The notes under the pieces: generated by a model
Databases searched by the model: none
What the model was told of the DNA's origin: nothing
The model's input: only the letters and a program-made list of their open reading frames with translations
Program-made: the position numbers and the translations under genes
NCBI RefSeq assembly: GCF_000002985.6
Contig: NC_003280.10
Span: forward strand, 9,730,501 to 9,794,500
DNA: 64,000 nucleotides
Direction of reading: 5' to 3'
DNA from: Caenorhabditis elegans
Lineage: Eukaryota; Nematoda; Chromadorea; Rhabditida; Rhabditidae
Shown: in pieces, positions 48,845 through 61,300 of the stretch
Numbering within the stretch: the stretch's first letter is position 1
Layout of the letters: every line of letters starts with the position of its first letter

Positions 48845-51450
48845 TTAGTTTCTTGGATTCAAATGCATCCAAACACTTTCCGGTTGAGTGGTGGCTCTTC
48901 CAATTAGTTTCAACGGGATTTCTGTTTTGGCGCCAGTTTCAAATGTGAATTTTCTGAGAATATGAACCAACAGAATTTTCTCCTCCATATAAGCCAAACG
49001 CATTCCAATACACTGACGGGGTCCTAATCCAAATGGAATATATCCGCTCTTTTGGTAAATTTGATCAGAATTTGGAGTTTGCCATCTGGAAATAGAAAAA
49101 AACAAAAATAACTGGAAATTAACTGGAAAAACATTACCTCTCGGGTTTAAAATCTTCAGCATCATCTCCCCAAATGTTTGGATCAGTATGAAGTGTCCAA
49201 GTATCAACCTATAAATCTTCAGTTATTGTAGATCAATTCTTTTAATTTGAATACATTAAAACAACAAATTTACAATCTTTCGGGCGATTTTAGTGCATTT
49301 CAAGTAAGTATTCTGTGACAAACCTGAATCATGGTTCCAACTTCTACTTTCATATTACCAAGTTTAGTATTTCTCATACATCGTCTTGAGTTGGCACTGA
49401 AAAATCCTTAATTTGAAAAATCCCTTTTTTTTAACACTTGCTCGGAAAACGAGCACAGTTGAATTCAAAATTAAACTTACAACGCTCCAAGTGGATACAA
49501 TCTGAGAGCTTCTTTGAATACACATTCCATGTACTTTAATTTTGATAGCTGATCAATAGTAACTTCAGGATTTGGACATTCTCTGTTCACTTCTTCTTGT
49601 AATTTCTTCTGAATCTCTGGATGAGTTGCCAGGAGATACGTGGCATATGAAAGAGATAAGGCGGTTGTATCAAATCCAGCAATAAGAAAAACTGTACACT
49701 GTCCAACAATTTCTTCTGTTGTAAGCTGGCGATTTGTCTGAAATTCGTTAGTTGAAATTATTTTATTGGCCGCTGAGTTTTGTCAACTTACGTAGGTTGT
49801 ACTTTTTGAAAAATCTCCATTATTTTCTCCGAAATGCTCAACGTCTTCAGCTTTAGCATCCAAAAATAGATCAATAAAATCAGCTGGTTCTCCAATTTCA
49901 ATCCCATTTTTCTGATCTTCTTCTCTTTGTTTTATTCTGTTATGTATAGCATCTAATGTGATCTCATTTATTTTTCGAAAAGATCCGACTTTCAAGTTTT
50001 TCAGAAGAATTTGTCGAATTATCTCAACAAGAAACGTTGGAAATATTCCACCAATCAGAAACAATTTAGCGAAATTTCCTTGGAATAACTGGAACAAAAA
50101 TGACTTGTTAACTTTTCAAAGTGTTTTTTTCCAAACCTTTGAAACAATAGGCATAATTGGATTTTTGAACATTTGAGAATCAGTTTGACCCATTGCAATT
50201 CGACCAATGACGTCTAGTGTGAACTCTTGGTAGAACCTGAATTTTTTCAAGGAAATTATTCAACTGAAACAATTTAAAATTAACTTGAAAAATTACAGTA
50301 GATCTTAATATTAGATTACGAAGTGTGGAAACGTACTTCAACATATCAATTTGCTTTCCTCCGGCTGACTGCTTTTCAATATGCCTCAACAACTCCAATG
50401 CGCTATCTTCAACAGTTTGGTAAAGTTTTCTGGAAATCACTAAGTATATTATTATTATTATTAGAAAAAAGGGCCTACCTCAGACTACTGTTTGAAAAAG
50501 TCGGGCTCGAAATTGCTCGCAATCTCTTCCATCGAAAACCTTGCGCAGCAAACAAATTAGTTCTTTTTTCTTTTTCAGAGTCTCCTTGAATAGGATTCCG
50601 TTTTCTCCCGTAAAAATTGTCGTATTGTGTAACAAATACTTCATGCACCAATTCTGGATCCGAGATTACCAATGTTTTCAATGTCCCTTCGGTAAAGCCA
50701 TAGATTTTTCCGAATTTCTGAAAAGAATTCAAAATTGTTTCAAGGTCATTTTTTTGTACTTTTAAATTATGTTCCTGGGCAAGTTTTTTTTGAGTCGGAA
50801 GGCACGTCATTCTTTGGATAGCTACGGATAGTCTTAGGATAGCTAGTGATGTTTCCAGGTTTACAATTTTTATCAGTTGATAAATATTGCTTGCATTTAC
50901 AAAGACTCTAGAAATTGCGAAATATTCGAGATCAAAAATTGAAAAAAAAACAACTTAATAAAAGTTATACTAGATTTCACGTCACTCTGCAACTCATGAC
51001 CAACTTTTTGAAAATTGAGTTTTTCCATTTAAAAATTGGCGATTTGCAGACCCTAATATTTAACTGTAAAAAATAACCTTGGTCCATTCCCTACACTGTA
51101 GCGGGAATGGAAAATTATTATCCAAACTGTTGAGAAACACTCCTAAAACAGGAAAACCCATTGGTCCAACAACACCACGTCGTCGCCAAAACGTCCATTG
51201 CCAAATGTAGTAGCTGAAAAATGTTACAAAAAAATTAATTAAAATTTTGAAAAAAAAAATGTCAGAAAGTTGATTATCGCTCAAATTTGTGAATTTATTT
51301 CAAAATCGATTCAATAAAAACGCTATGCAACATTGATAAAATATGCAGCAAGTTCAACGAATTTCAAAAAATAGAATTAAAAATAAAAATCCCTTACCTG
51401 AAAACCGCCACAAAAATTGCAGAAAACCAAGGAAACCAAAAGTAGCCCAT
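48845..51450 (-). CDS. cytochrome P450, CYP13A-type (cluster member 1)
   Basis: Ten exons (51398-51450, 51078-51213, 50479-50717, 50337-50429, 50137-50236, 49792-50088, 49481-49737, 49324-49396, 49138-49208, 48845-49085) give 519 codons. N-terminal membrane anchor (MGYFWFPWFSAIFVAVFS), I-helix AGFDTT, K-helix KEALR, KPERW, and the heme loop FGLGPRQCIG with the cysteine ligand. It is an ER monooxygenase that oxidises lipophilic substrates with P450 reductase. It has more introns than its neighbours, so it is probably the oldest-diverged copy here. Assignment to CYP13A rests on family likeness and recalled gene order; I do not assign the member number. Confidence 0.93.
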
Positions 51451-51683
51451 ACTTTTTAGTCTGACTAATTTCGCTTATCACCTCTTCTCATAACCATAGA
51501 TTCTATTTTTGTGTACTCTATTTTTCTCTAAACCTCCATTCAAATAGAAATCACAATAATGCACTGCTGAGGTGTTTGAGGTCATATTTTTGGTCTATGA
51601 TGCGGGTTTTCCTGTGAATTGAGTTTGGTCTTGATCTTACAGTGAAAATTTTCTGAAACATTAGGGTTGTATAGCTTAACAAA

Positions 51684-51689
51684 TTTATT
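51684..51689 (-). terminator. poly(A) signal of the 63-codon gene
   Basis: Minus-strand AATAAA beginning 17 bp past the stop at 51706; supports the gene call. Confidence 0.6.
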
Positions 51690-51705
51690 AATTAGGAACA
51701 TTTAA

Positions 51706-52389
51706 TTAACATTCATCCTCAATATTTTTGGCCTGAACAATTTTGAATTCGGGGCTCGTCTTTCTAAAATTAATAAGAATAAAAGCAATAATTTTAAACA
51801 TTCATTTTCAGCTCACTATTGTTTTTACATACGTCGAAGAAACATTCAGCATATGTGTTTGTTTTTCAGTGTGTCTCGGATTCTGGAAATAAATTTATTT
51901 AAATGTTTCATCATTAAAAGTTCACCTTAAACACCATGTAATGAACAGATGGTGCGTCTTTTAATCGAGGAACTTTGAAAACAGAACTTTCAGACTGAAA
52001 TAATACATAATTTTTATTTTGTGCCGACCTCGAATCCGAATGAACTTCTGAATTAATTTTTGAAATATTTCAATCAGGCTTTCAATCAATTTACTCCATT
52101 TTTTTATAATAGTAAATGGTAAAAAAACATGACTTGTAGAACCCGAAGATTCAGACAACTCGCTAATTAAACAATTGGCAAATATTAATTTCAGAAATTC
52201 TAAAATCTGAACAGCGAACTTTCGAGGAAAAAAAAAATTAGCACGGTAAGAGTGCTTTTTATAGTTTTAATTTAATATGCTCAAGAATTCCTAGTTCCTA
52301 TAAGAAATCCATTTATATTGAAACTAAAATTTTGTTCATTTTTATCCTTAATACTGTTAAACTCGGAAACTTACTGTTGTCTTACTCAT
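51706..52389 (-). CDS. 63-codon, four-exon gene, function unknown
   Basis: Exons 52375-52389, 51926-51994, 51833-51882 and 51706-51763 splice in consistent phase. Donors are GTAAG, GTGAA and GTATG and acceptors TTTCAG, TTCCAG and TTTTAG, with no internal stop. The protein starts MSKTTSESSVFKVPRLKDAP, is hydrophilic, and ends KNIEDEC; no signal peptide or membrane segment. No single exon is long enough for ordinary ORF finding, which makes the consistent splicing the main evidence. It sits between two P450 genes on the same strand. The first coding exon is only 15 nt, so a different 5' end is possible. Confidence 0.65.
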
Positions 52390-53317
52390 TCTTCTCACTA
52401 TTTAAAGAAATTCTGTGACGCTGAAAACTTCAATTAAACTTGACAAAAATAGGAGTTTTTGTATTTAGATTTTGTGCACGCATATGTGTTCCCCTTTTCT
52501 ATATAATTTAGAATTTTCTTAACGACAATGTGAAGTAGTTTCTGGAAACCAAGGGCAACACATGAATGCATATTTCGTGATTTTTTTGAAAAGTTTCTCG
52601 GAAACGTTAAAATAATAAAACCCAGAGAGAATTGGGAATGGACTGTGTTGGAATACTTTGGATTCAGAAAACTTGTATCTGAATTAGTTTTAGAATTTTT
52701 TTTCGGCATGTTTAAACATAGCGCAGATCAAATATCAAATCGTACAAAAATCTTGAAATTTATTTTATGTTTTAATGTTTTCAGTAACACATATCAAAAT
52801 ACAATAAATCCAAAAATGTTGTTTTCACTGTAAATTGCTTTCACTAAGATTTTTCTTGTAAACTTCTAAAATCCCCATAATAAACTTTCATATATAATTT
52901 TAACATTTATCAACGTTAAAAATAGAACCAAAATTAACTTCAAAAAATAATTTTTTACAACCATGTTTTTCATTATTTTCTATCATCAAATCAAATGAAA
53001 ACAAAGCGAGGTAGGCCTATAATAAATTGGTGCAGATCGGGGAAAAAACAAACACATAAAAAGTGGATGGAGTCAACCGGTGAAAAATGTGTGAACAAGG
53101 AAACAATCATTGAACAAAAAAAAACGAATAACAATGAAAAAATGAAATGAAAAGTTACCATCAAACACCCAAGTTTTAAAAATCAAAGAAAATATTTTAC
53201 AAAATAGAAATAAAAAATTTAACTAAAATATTTTTACAATTAGTCTGATCTTGTAATATCTGAGAAATTGATAGAACGGGTTCCAAAATTAAAGTAAATA
53301 GACAATAATACTGAAAT
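52390..53317. other. intergenic between small gene and second P450
   Basis: About 930 bp of AT-rich sequence. A minus-strand open frame at 52434-52709 has no supporting signals. I see no repeat or RNA gene. Confidence 0.45.
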
Positions 53318-56300
53318 TTACCAAATTCTCGGTCTCAAGTGCACGAAAACATCTTCAGGCGATGTAGTAGCACTTCCCACCAGTTTCAAAGGAATTCTAG
53401 TCTTATTTCCTGTCTCAAATGTATAATTTTTTAATAAATGAGTCAGTAGAATCTTCTGCTCCATAATAGCCAGCCTCATTCCAATACACTGACGTGGTCC
53501 AAGTCCAAATGGAAGATATGCTCCTTTGTGCTCTAATGGCTCGTCGGTGGACCATCGTTCTGGCTTGAATTCTTTGACATCTTCTCCCCATAATTCTGGA
53601 TCATAATGAAGAGACCAAGTGTCCATTTGAACGTATACACCAGCTTCAATCTTTACACCATTCACAGTTGTTGTTTTCATACACTTTCGGGAATTTGAAC
53701 TGAAAATGTTGAATTATTTTCATATAAGGGTCATTGATTAAGGTGTTTTTTGGTAACTTTATAACAAACTTTTAGGAATGTTTCAGATATCAGAAAAACA
53801 GTACTTGGCTCTTTTCTATTTTCAAGACGTCAAAGATAAATTTTCTGTCAATTGCCAAGATTGCTGAAATTATCAAATTCCCAATTTCCAGATATTTCCG
53901 GATATATATATTTTTTCATATTTTAATTTGCAATTTTGCCCAACAAGACATTGAATAATCTTTTTTTGTACCTACACAGTATTTTGCATGCAAGTGCAAC
54001 AAATAGACATTTTTTCTCTCAAATCTACCTAGTTTTGCAGACATAGACAACATTTTTCTTATCGCTAATCACGGTCTATGGTAGTTTAATAAATAATTTC
54101 TGCAAAAATTTTCACATGAGGTTTTTGTCATGGAAACTAAAATGCAATAGAATTTGGTGCAACATTTTACACATAGTTCATCAAAAAACTCACATAGAAG
54201 CTAATGGATACAGACGGAGAGCTTCCTTGATCACACAATCCATATATTTCAGCCTCCCAAGCTTCTCAAATTCTACTTCTGAAGTTCCGAATTCACGAGC
54301 AATTTCTTCAATTACTTTTTCTTGAATTTTTGGATTAACAGCTAATAGGTAAGTAACATATGATAGTGATAATGCAGTTGTATCAAATCCACCAATTAAA
54401 AATAGAAAACATTGTCCCACTACTTCATCGGCACTCAATTCCTTTGTAATTTTCAAGTTCCTTTTTGAAAAATCTTCTCTCGCTTCCGCACTGAAATCTA
54501 CATCATCTGATCTGGCATCCAGGAATAAATCGATAAAATCTTGAGGCTCTCCAGACTCCGCCCCCTTCTCTCGTTCTCTTTGAGCAATTCGAGCAGCTAC
54601 TACATCTTGCATGATACTGTAGAGTTTGAAAGCGGGAATTCTGGGGAATTTGAATGTTAGGTCACGAATGAATTGACCAATTGGTGGGAAGACTTGGCAG
54701 ATTAACATCAAGTTTTTTCGACTGCCACAAAAAATCTGAAAGTTTTTAGCTAATGGTATGAAATGAAATAGATGAATAAATTCAAAAAAAAAACGAACTT
54801 CTCTGACAACATTGACAATTGGGTTCTTGAACATCATAGAATCCGTCTGACCCATCGCAAATCTACCAATGACGTCCATGGTGTATTCTTGGTAGAATCT
54901 GGAAACTGATTTCAGAATATAGAGCTTAAAAGGTTTTTTGGAAGATTAGAAAAAATAGAAATTAGAAAAAATAGAAATTTCGATAATATTTGCAAATACT
55001 GGAAATGTTAGGGAATATGAAGTTATCATTTTAAAGCAAAACTGTCAAAAACCCAAAGACCTAGAAAAATCAGATTTGCAAATACAGTGAAACAAAAAAA
55101 AATTTCACGGGTTTATAGGCTGCCTTGAAGGTATCATGATATTTTTCATATACATAGGCTCAAGCTTGCTTCGTATCCTTTTTTAAAGCTTAAATTTTTT
55201 CTATAAAATTAAAAACTAACCTTAACATATCAATTTGTTCTCCTCCAGCTGTCTGCTTTTCAATATGTCTCAACAACTCTAGAGCACTATCCTCTACAGT
55301 TCTCTTCATTTTCTTCAAACTTGCATTCGAAAAACTTTGTGATGAAATAGTCCTCAACCTCTTCCATCTGTATCCTTGAGCAGCCAACAAGTGAACTCGT
55401 TGTTCTTTTTCCGGATTTCCTTGAATTGGATTCAACTTCCTGCCGTAGAAATTATCAAATTGTTTCACAAATATTTCATGGACCATTGCAGGGTCAGCAA
55501 CTACTAATGTTCGCTGAGTGCCATCTGTGTATCCATACACTTTGCCATATTTCTGTAAAATGTTAGGATTGTAGATAGAAGTTATTTTCCAACTACATAG
55601 GTCTTTAAATTTTCGAAAAATCTAATTTTCCATTTCTTTCAACTACATATAACCCACACAAAATTTGCCCTTTCCGTACAAAGTGGACGAGGACTACACA
55701 CTGTTTACCCAATACTCATGATGTTCTTAAAAATAATTTACTATTTTTGTTTACCCCTCTGCAAATTTAAACTCCAAGTACCTTTGCCCTACCTACTAAA
55801 ATCCATCATTTATACGTGAAAAGCAAAAACTTTTGACAGTGATGCGTTTAGAAGGAACTTCTGTTCAGTGAATAAACATGTCAAGGGCAGTCACTTTTCG
55901 CAAAAGTGCAGTAAATCTTAGGAAATTTTTTTGTCCTGCACTGGAAGTGGCCATGAAACAAAACTTTACCAATTGTACATGTGACTTTTTATCTACTAGG
56001 AAGAAATTTGACAAGAGTAAGTTGAAACCGATAAGTAGAACGAGTTTTTATGTCAAGTTATCTGGCAATAACTCACAAAAACTGTGATTCTATTGAGAAA
56101 AATGATTTTGGAAGTAGGATGAAAAATTAATAATTAAAATTGCAAATTTTGGGAACAATTAGAGGAATTTCACATGTTTTTTTTAATATTGCCTACTAGA
56201 ATAATTTTCACAATTTGACTGGTCTAAACAGAAATGCGCTAAATATTCGGCTTTTCTAAAATAAACTCAAAACTGTTCAAAAACATAAATTTATCTTTAA

Positions 56301-56853
56301 AAAATACTTTCAAAAAAAGTGATTCAGATTTTTCAAAACTTCTAGCCAGTTTGCCCAAATTTTTCAAATAGTTAAAATGTGAACCTCGTGGAGAAAACAT
56401 TTTTTGTTCAGTTTCCCAAACTATAATAATTGAAGATTGAGGAATTGCCAAGTTTTGATTGTAGATAAAACATTTAAACTTATTTTGAAAATGTTTACTT
56501 TATAGTATTCAATCATTTTAATAGCATTGGAATAATTTTTAAAATGTTCCCCATTAGAGCTTCTCCTCATTTAAAAACATTTACCACGTTTTCCCTGATT
56601 CAGCTTTTAAAGTTTTTTTTCCAAAAAAGCTTATTCACCATGTGAACTCTCTTGCACCAACCTTTGTCCACTCTCCTAATTTGATTAATCCAGGTGTTTC
56701 ATGCTCCAAGAGCACATCCAAAACTCCTACAAATGGTCGACCACGTGGTCCTTTAACTCCTTTTCTCATCCAATATGTCCATATCCAGAGGTAGTATGTA
56801 AGTATTCCAAGAAATATTGAAAAAGTTACGGCGAGCACAAACCCTAGGCTCAT
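53318..56853 (-). CDS. cytochrome P450, CYP13A-type (cluster member 2)
   Basis: Five exons (56662-56853, 55221-55552, 54799-54898, 54194-54735, 53318-53699) give 515 codons. Membrane anchor MSLGFVLAVTFSIFLGILTY followed by the basic Pro-rich hinge GVKGPRGRP; I-helix GGFDTT; KEALRLYPLAS; KPERW; heme loop FGLGPRQCIG. All key residues are present. Intron 1 is long (1.1 kb). A TATATAAA box lies about 70 bp upstream of the ATG. Role as for cluster member 1. Confidence 0.94.
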
Positions 56854-56920
56854 TGTGTTTGTAGAAGCAGAAAACGAAAAAAAAAATGGAAGAGCCGTTC
56901 AATAAAACCAACTGTCTGTA

Positions 56921-56928
56921 TTTATATA
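56921..56928 (-). promoter_or_regulatory. TATA box of second P450
   Basis: Minus-strand TATATAAA, 68-75 bp before the ATG at 56853. Confidence 0.65.
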
Positions 56929-57544
56929 AGACGCTCCACCCACTTTGAAAACTTTTTTCTCTTTTTCTATCGCCAGCTCTCCGTCTCTCTAATCACGGTA
57001 TACCAATAAAAAGACACGCTTCTCCTCCTGCGTCTACAGAATTAATCACACTCTGTCCACAATTTGGGTGCCGAGAAATCAAAGAAAACGAAAAGAGATA
57101 ACGATCTAGACACAAATTTTACCTGAAACGAGCGAGTGTGAACAATTAGAGAAAAAAAGAGAAAAGAGGAGCTCTCAAGGACGGAAGAGAAGGTTGTCTA
57201 CCGATGGTCTGTCTACCCATTAATCTTCTAGTACTTGTGTTTAGACATGGACCGAACACCTAGTTCAAGGTCGGACCAACTATTTTGAAAACATTGAACA
57301 TTTAAAGATTGCAGTTTTTGAACAGGTTGCTCTGATATATGATTTCGTTCTGAAGATTAGTTAAAGTCTTGAGATACCCTGTTTCTTTCAGAAAAAGAAA
57401 AAATTCACTATTATTCGCATTATTCATATATAAACCAAACAAAGTGAAACAATTTAGCGGCCGACAGTTTTTCGGGTTCCGCCACACACCGTGAAACACG
57501 TGACGTAAACCCCGCCTTCTTTTCTTTTGTCAATTTTTGGGAAA

Positions 57545-58120
57545 GCAAAAGTCCGATTTAGTTTTTCAGAGCGAAAGACGATTTTGGAGATTAGCAGGGC
57601 TTTTCGGAAGATTTTTTAGGACATTGTAGAGACCTCAAAAAAGTGATCGTTTTTCAAAATTTCAAGTCGATACGTTGGATATAAAGAGTTTTATGGTTGA
57701 AAATGATTTTTTTTGAAAAACGGTCTGTAACTTAGCTGAAAACTAAGATATCAAAAAAGTTATAACATGAAAATTTCAAATAAGTATTTATGAATTACAA
57801 ATTTACAGGTTTTTATATTGAAACCAAATGGGTGTTGTAGTGTGACTCTTCTTGCAAAGAAGGTTCGAATTTTTTTGGCAAATTTTGGTTAAATTGCTTT
57901 CCTCCCGTGTAACTCAGCGAATAATTGATAGACTAACATGAAAAGTAATGGAAAATGAAGAAAAAGTATTTTTGATCATTTTGTTAGTTGATTCTTTGTT
58001 TTCTAGACGCATAGTTTTCATGCTACGCCAATTTGAAGATGAGGAGTTTTAAGATATTTAGATCTGATTTTGATCAGCCCTTCTATAATGTGCCTTGAAA
58101 CTATTTTCCCGGCCAATATG
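57545..58120 (+). repeat. half-copy of a fold-back element
   Basis: Close match in direct orientation to about 60000-60560, including GTCGATACGTTGGATAT, ACCAAATGGGTGTTGTAGTG and TTGAAGATGAGGAGTTTT, with scattered substitutions. Both edges are approximate. Confidence 0.75.
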
Positions 58121-58397
58121 ATTGGTTTATTACAAATTTTGTTTACTGAAGTAAAGTTTAAGAAGTTTTTTTTCAAAATAAACCACTTTAGCCTCACTCA
58201 TTAGTGGAAAAAATATTCTACTTTGCCAACAAAATATAACTTTCTTCGATCAGTCGCAGTAGCTATGTTGCAGAAATGTTGATTATCAGAACAAACTTCT
58301 CAATTCATCACATTTTTATCAAACAGAACACAAACTGTGTCAAGAACAAGACACAAAATGGGGGGAAGAATTGGCAAAAAGAAATGATAAAGCCAAG

Positions 58398-61300
58398 TTA
58401 ATCGGAATGTCTGGGCTTCAATTTTAGGTGAACATTTGTTGGCGCAGTTGTGGCGATTCCAACCAGTTTCAATGGAATATGGGTTTCAAAAGTTGTTTCC
58501 AGAGAATATTTCTTCAGAATTTGTGCCAGAAGCATCTTTTCTTCCATATAGGCCAAACGCATTCCAATGCAAATTCGGGGTCCAAGTCCGAAAGGAAGGT
58601 AAGCTCCCTTTGCAACAGCTTGTTCGTCTCCAGATTCCCATCTGAAAATGAAGAAAGTTGTGTTGCCTGATATTTCCCCTTCATCTAGCCTTCAGTTTTG
58701 ATTTTAAAAAATATGTGTCAACAATGGGCAGTCATTATGATAGGGCAAACCCTCATTTACTAGCGTGCTCATTCACTTGAACGCTCAATCCCTAACGATG
58801 GCTCATCCCTTTGACGCTCATTTACTAATGTTTTCGTCACAAAACGTCATAAAGGTTGGAGATGGCATTATTGTAGACTTCCCAACTATGCTGCTAAATC
58901 AGCATACTTGGTACATCGTTATGCTACTTACATCCATTTCTCTTTCAGTACGGAGATGTAGGGCCTCGCATGGACACACTACTTTTTTCATTGCCTACTC
59001 GTTTCAATTGTTGTTCATGGCAACCTTGAAAAAATGAAAGTATAGGGAAAGACGTTCAGCGGACCAAATAACTTCCAAAACTCGCTAAACTACGTATCTT
59101 CAAACTGACGTATCTCGAAAAATACACGTCTGGAAAACAAATGTTCAACTAACAAAATGATCAGAAATATTTTTTCTTTTTAATAAATTAATTTTTATTC
59201 CGATACGCCAACTATTTGTAGAGTTACACAGAGTCAAAGCCATTATTCCAAAAATCACGAAAACTTTTGAGAACTCTTTTGCTGTACCCGCCACAATTCA
59301 ACATCCATTGAATTTCAGAAGATAAAATTTGTTGAATTGTGAGTGAAAAATATTTCTCCATGTTTTATCAGTTTTAAGTTTTTTGATATTTTCATGTTCC
59401 GCCAAGTTATAGACCGTTTTCTGAAAAAATCCAATTTCCGCCATAAAACACTTCATATCCAACGTATCGACTTGAAATTTTGAAAAATGATCACTTTTTT
59501 GAGGTTTCTACAATGTCCTAAAAATCTTTCAAAAGTGTTGGCTCATCTACAAAATCGTCCTCCGCTCCAAAATAAGAAATGGGACTTTTGCTTTTCGAAA
59601 AATGGGCGAAAAAATTAAAATTGCGATTTTTGGGTCGAAAAATATATTTTTAGAAAGCTGAGAACACGCTATTTACGAATTTCATATTCATTTTATGTTA
59701 TTCCTTCTTTGAAATGACATAAAAATTAAACAAAAAGAACATAATTTTAATTCTCGCGTGTAATTTTTTAATTTGCATTAAAACAATTGAAACACTGAGC
59801 AAATTATCAAATAATTACACGTGAGAATTAAAAATATGTTATTTTTGTTTAATTTTTAGTTCATTTCAGAGAAGAAATCACTTAAAATGAACATGAAATT
59901 CGTAAATAACATGTTCTCAGCTTTCTAAAAATATATTTTTCGACCCAAAAATCGCAATTTGATTTTTTCGCCCATTCTTCGAAAAGCAAAAGTCCCATTT
60001 CTTATTTTGGAGAGGAGGACGATTTTTTAGATGAGCCAACATTTTTGAAAGATTTTTTAGGACATTGTAGAAACCTCAAAAAAATGATCATTTTTCAAAA
60101 TTTCAAGTCGATACGTTGGATATGAAGGGTTTTATGGCGGAAATTGGATTTTTTCAGAAAACGGTCTGTAACTTAGCTGAAAACTAAGATATCAAAAAAG
60201 TTATAGCAGGAAAATTTCAAATAAGTATTTATAAATTACAAATTTACAGGTTTTTATGTTGAAACCAAATGGGTGTTGTAGTGTGACTCTTCTTGCAAAG
60301 AAGGTTCGAATTTTTTGACAAATTTTGGTTAAATTGCTTTCCTCCCGTGTAACTCAGCGAATAATTGATAGATTAACATGAAAAGTAATGAAAAATGTAG
60401 ACAAAGCCTTTTTGATTATTTTGTTAGTTGATCATCTCTTTTCTAGACGCATAGTTTTCAGGCTACGCCAATTTGAAGATGAGGAGTTTTAAGATATTTA
60501 GCTATGCTTTTGATCCACTGACACTGCAATGTATCTTGGAACTGTTTTTCCCGGCCAATATGCCTGATTTTTGTGAATTTTATTTATTAAAGTTAAAGTT
60601 GCTTATTAAGTTTAAAGTTATTGAAAAAAAAATCAGAACCTACCTTTCAGGCTTGAACTCATTTGCATTTTCACCCCAAAATTTTGGATCATAGTGTAGA
60701 GTCCATGTATCTGCTTGAACATTTGTTCCTTCTTCGATTTTCATTCCGAGTACTGTAGTTGATTTCATGCATTTCCGATTGTGAACTCTGTATTTTGATT
60801 CATTGTACTCGTCATTGGAAAATTGGAATATGCATAGTTAGGCACTTCTCTTGACATTCCTTATCAGTATTTGATTTTCATGTGATCAGTCTTATCATTT
60901 CACCTTAATCTTCTGGGTTACACGTTCTCTACCGATGTACTGGTCACCGGCATACACATGCTGGTGATTTGGTGATATGATCACAGATTCTAGATGCACT
61001 TATTTTGGACTTTTAAGCCAGATCTGTGTGAGCGAAATGTTGTATTTTCAAAACTTTGAATGCACCATGTGCTTGGGGGAGTTAATTTTTGAAAACAATC
61101 CGAACAAAATTTAGTCATCGTCTGGAATAAATTGGAAAAAAATTTGTCAAAAAGGTACCACGGAATTGCCTAGGTGTTGCAGAATTAATACTGGTATTCG
61201 AAAATAACTTCTTACAATTAGTTAGAATATTTTTCTTTTCAAAACATTTTGACAAGTTTTTTTCTAGAGAATAGTCAACAATGGCGCAACTTGGAAACTC

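Larger units (their letters stand above)
56854..58397. other. intergenic between P450 genes 2 and 3
   Basis: Promoter of P450 2 at the left, then sequence with no exon, then a repeat copy (about 57545-58120) matching the right arm of the fold-back element in the third P450. The third P450 ends at 58398. Confidence 0.5.

Noticed and set aside
52434-52709. 91-codon minus-strand frame upstream of the 63-codon gene
   Set aside because: AT-rich composition and no splice or start signals linking it to the neighbouring gene.
58765-59037. 90-codon open frame in the third P450 last intron
   Set aside because: Sits in repeat-rich intron sequence, no recognised domain, no splice borders.
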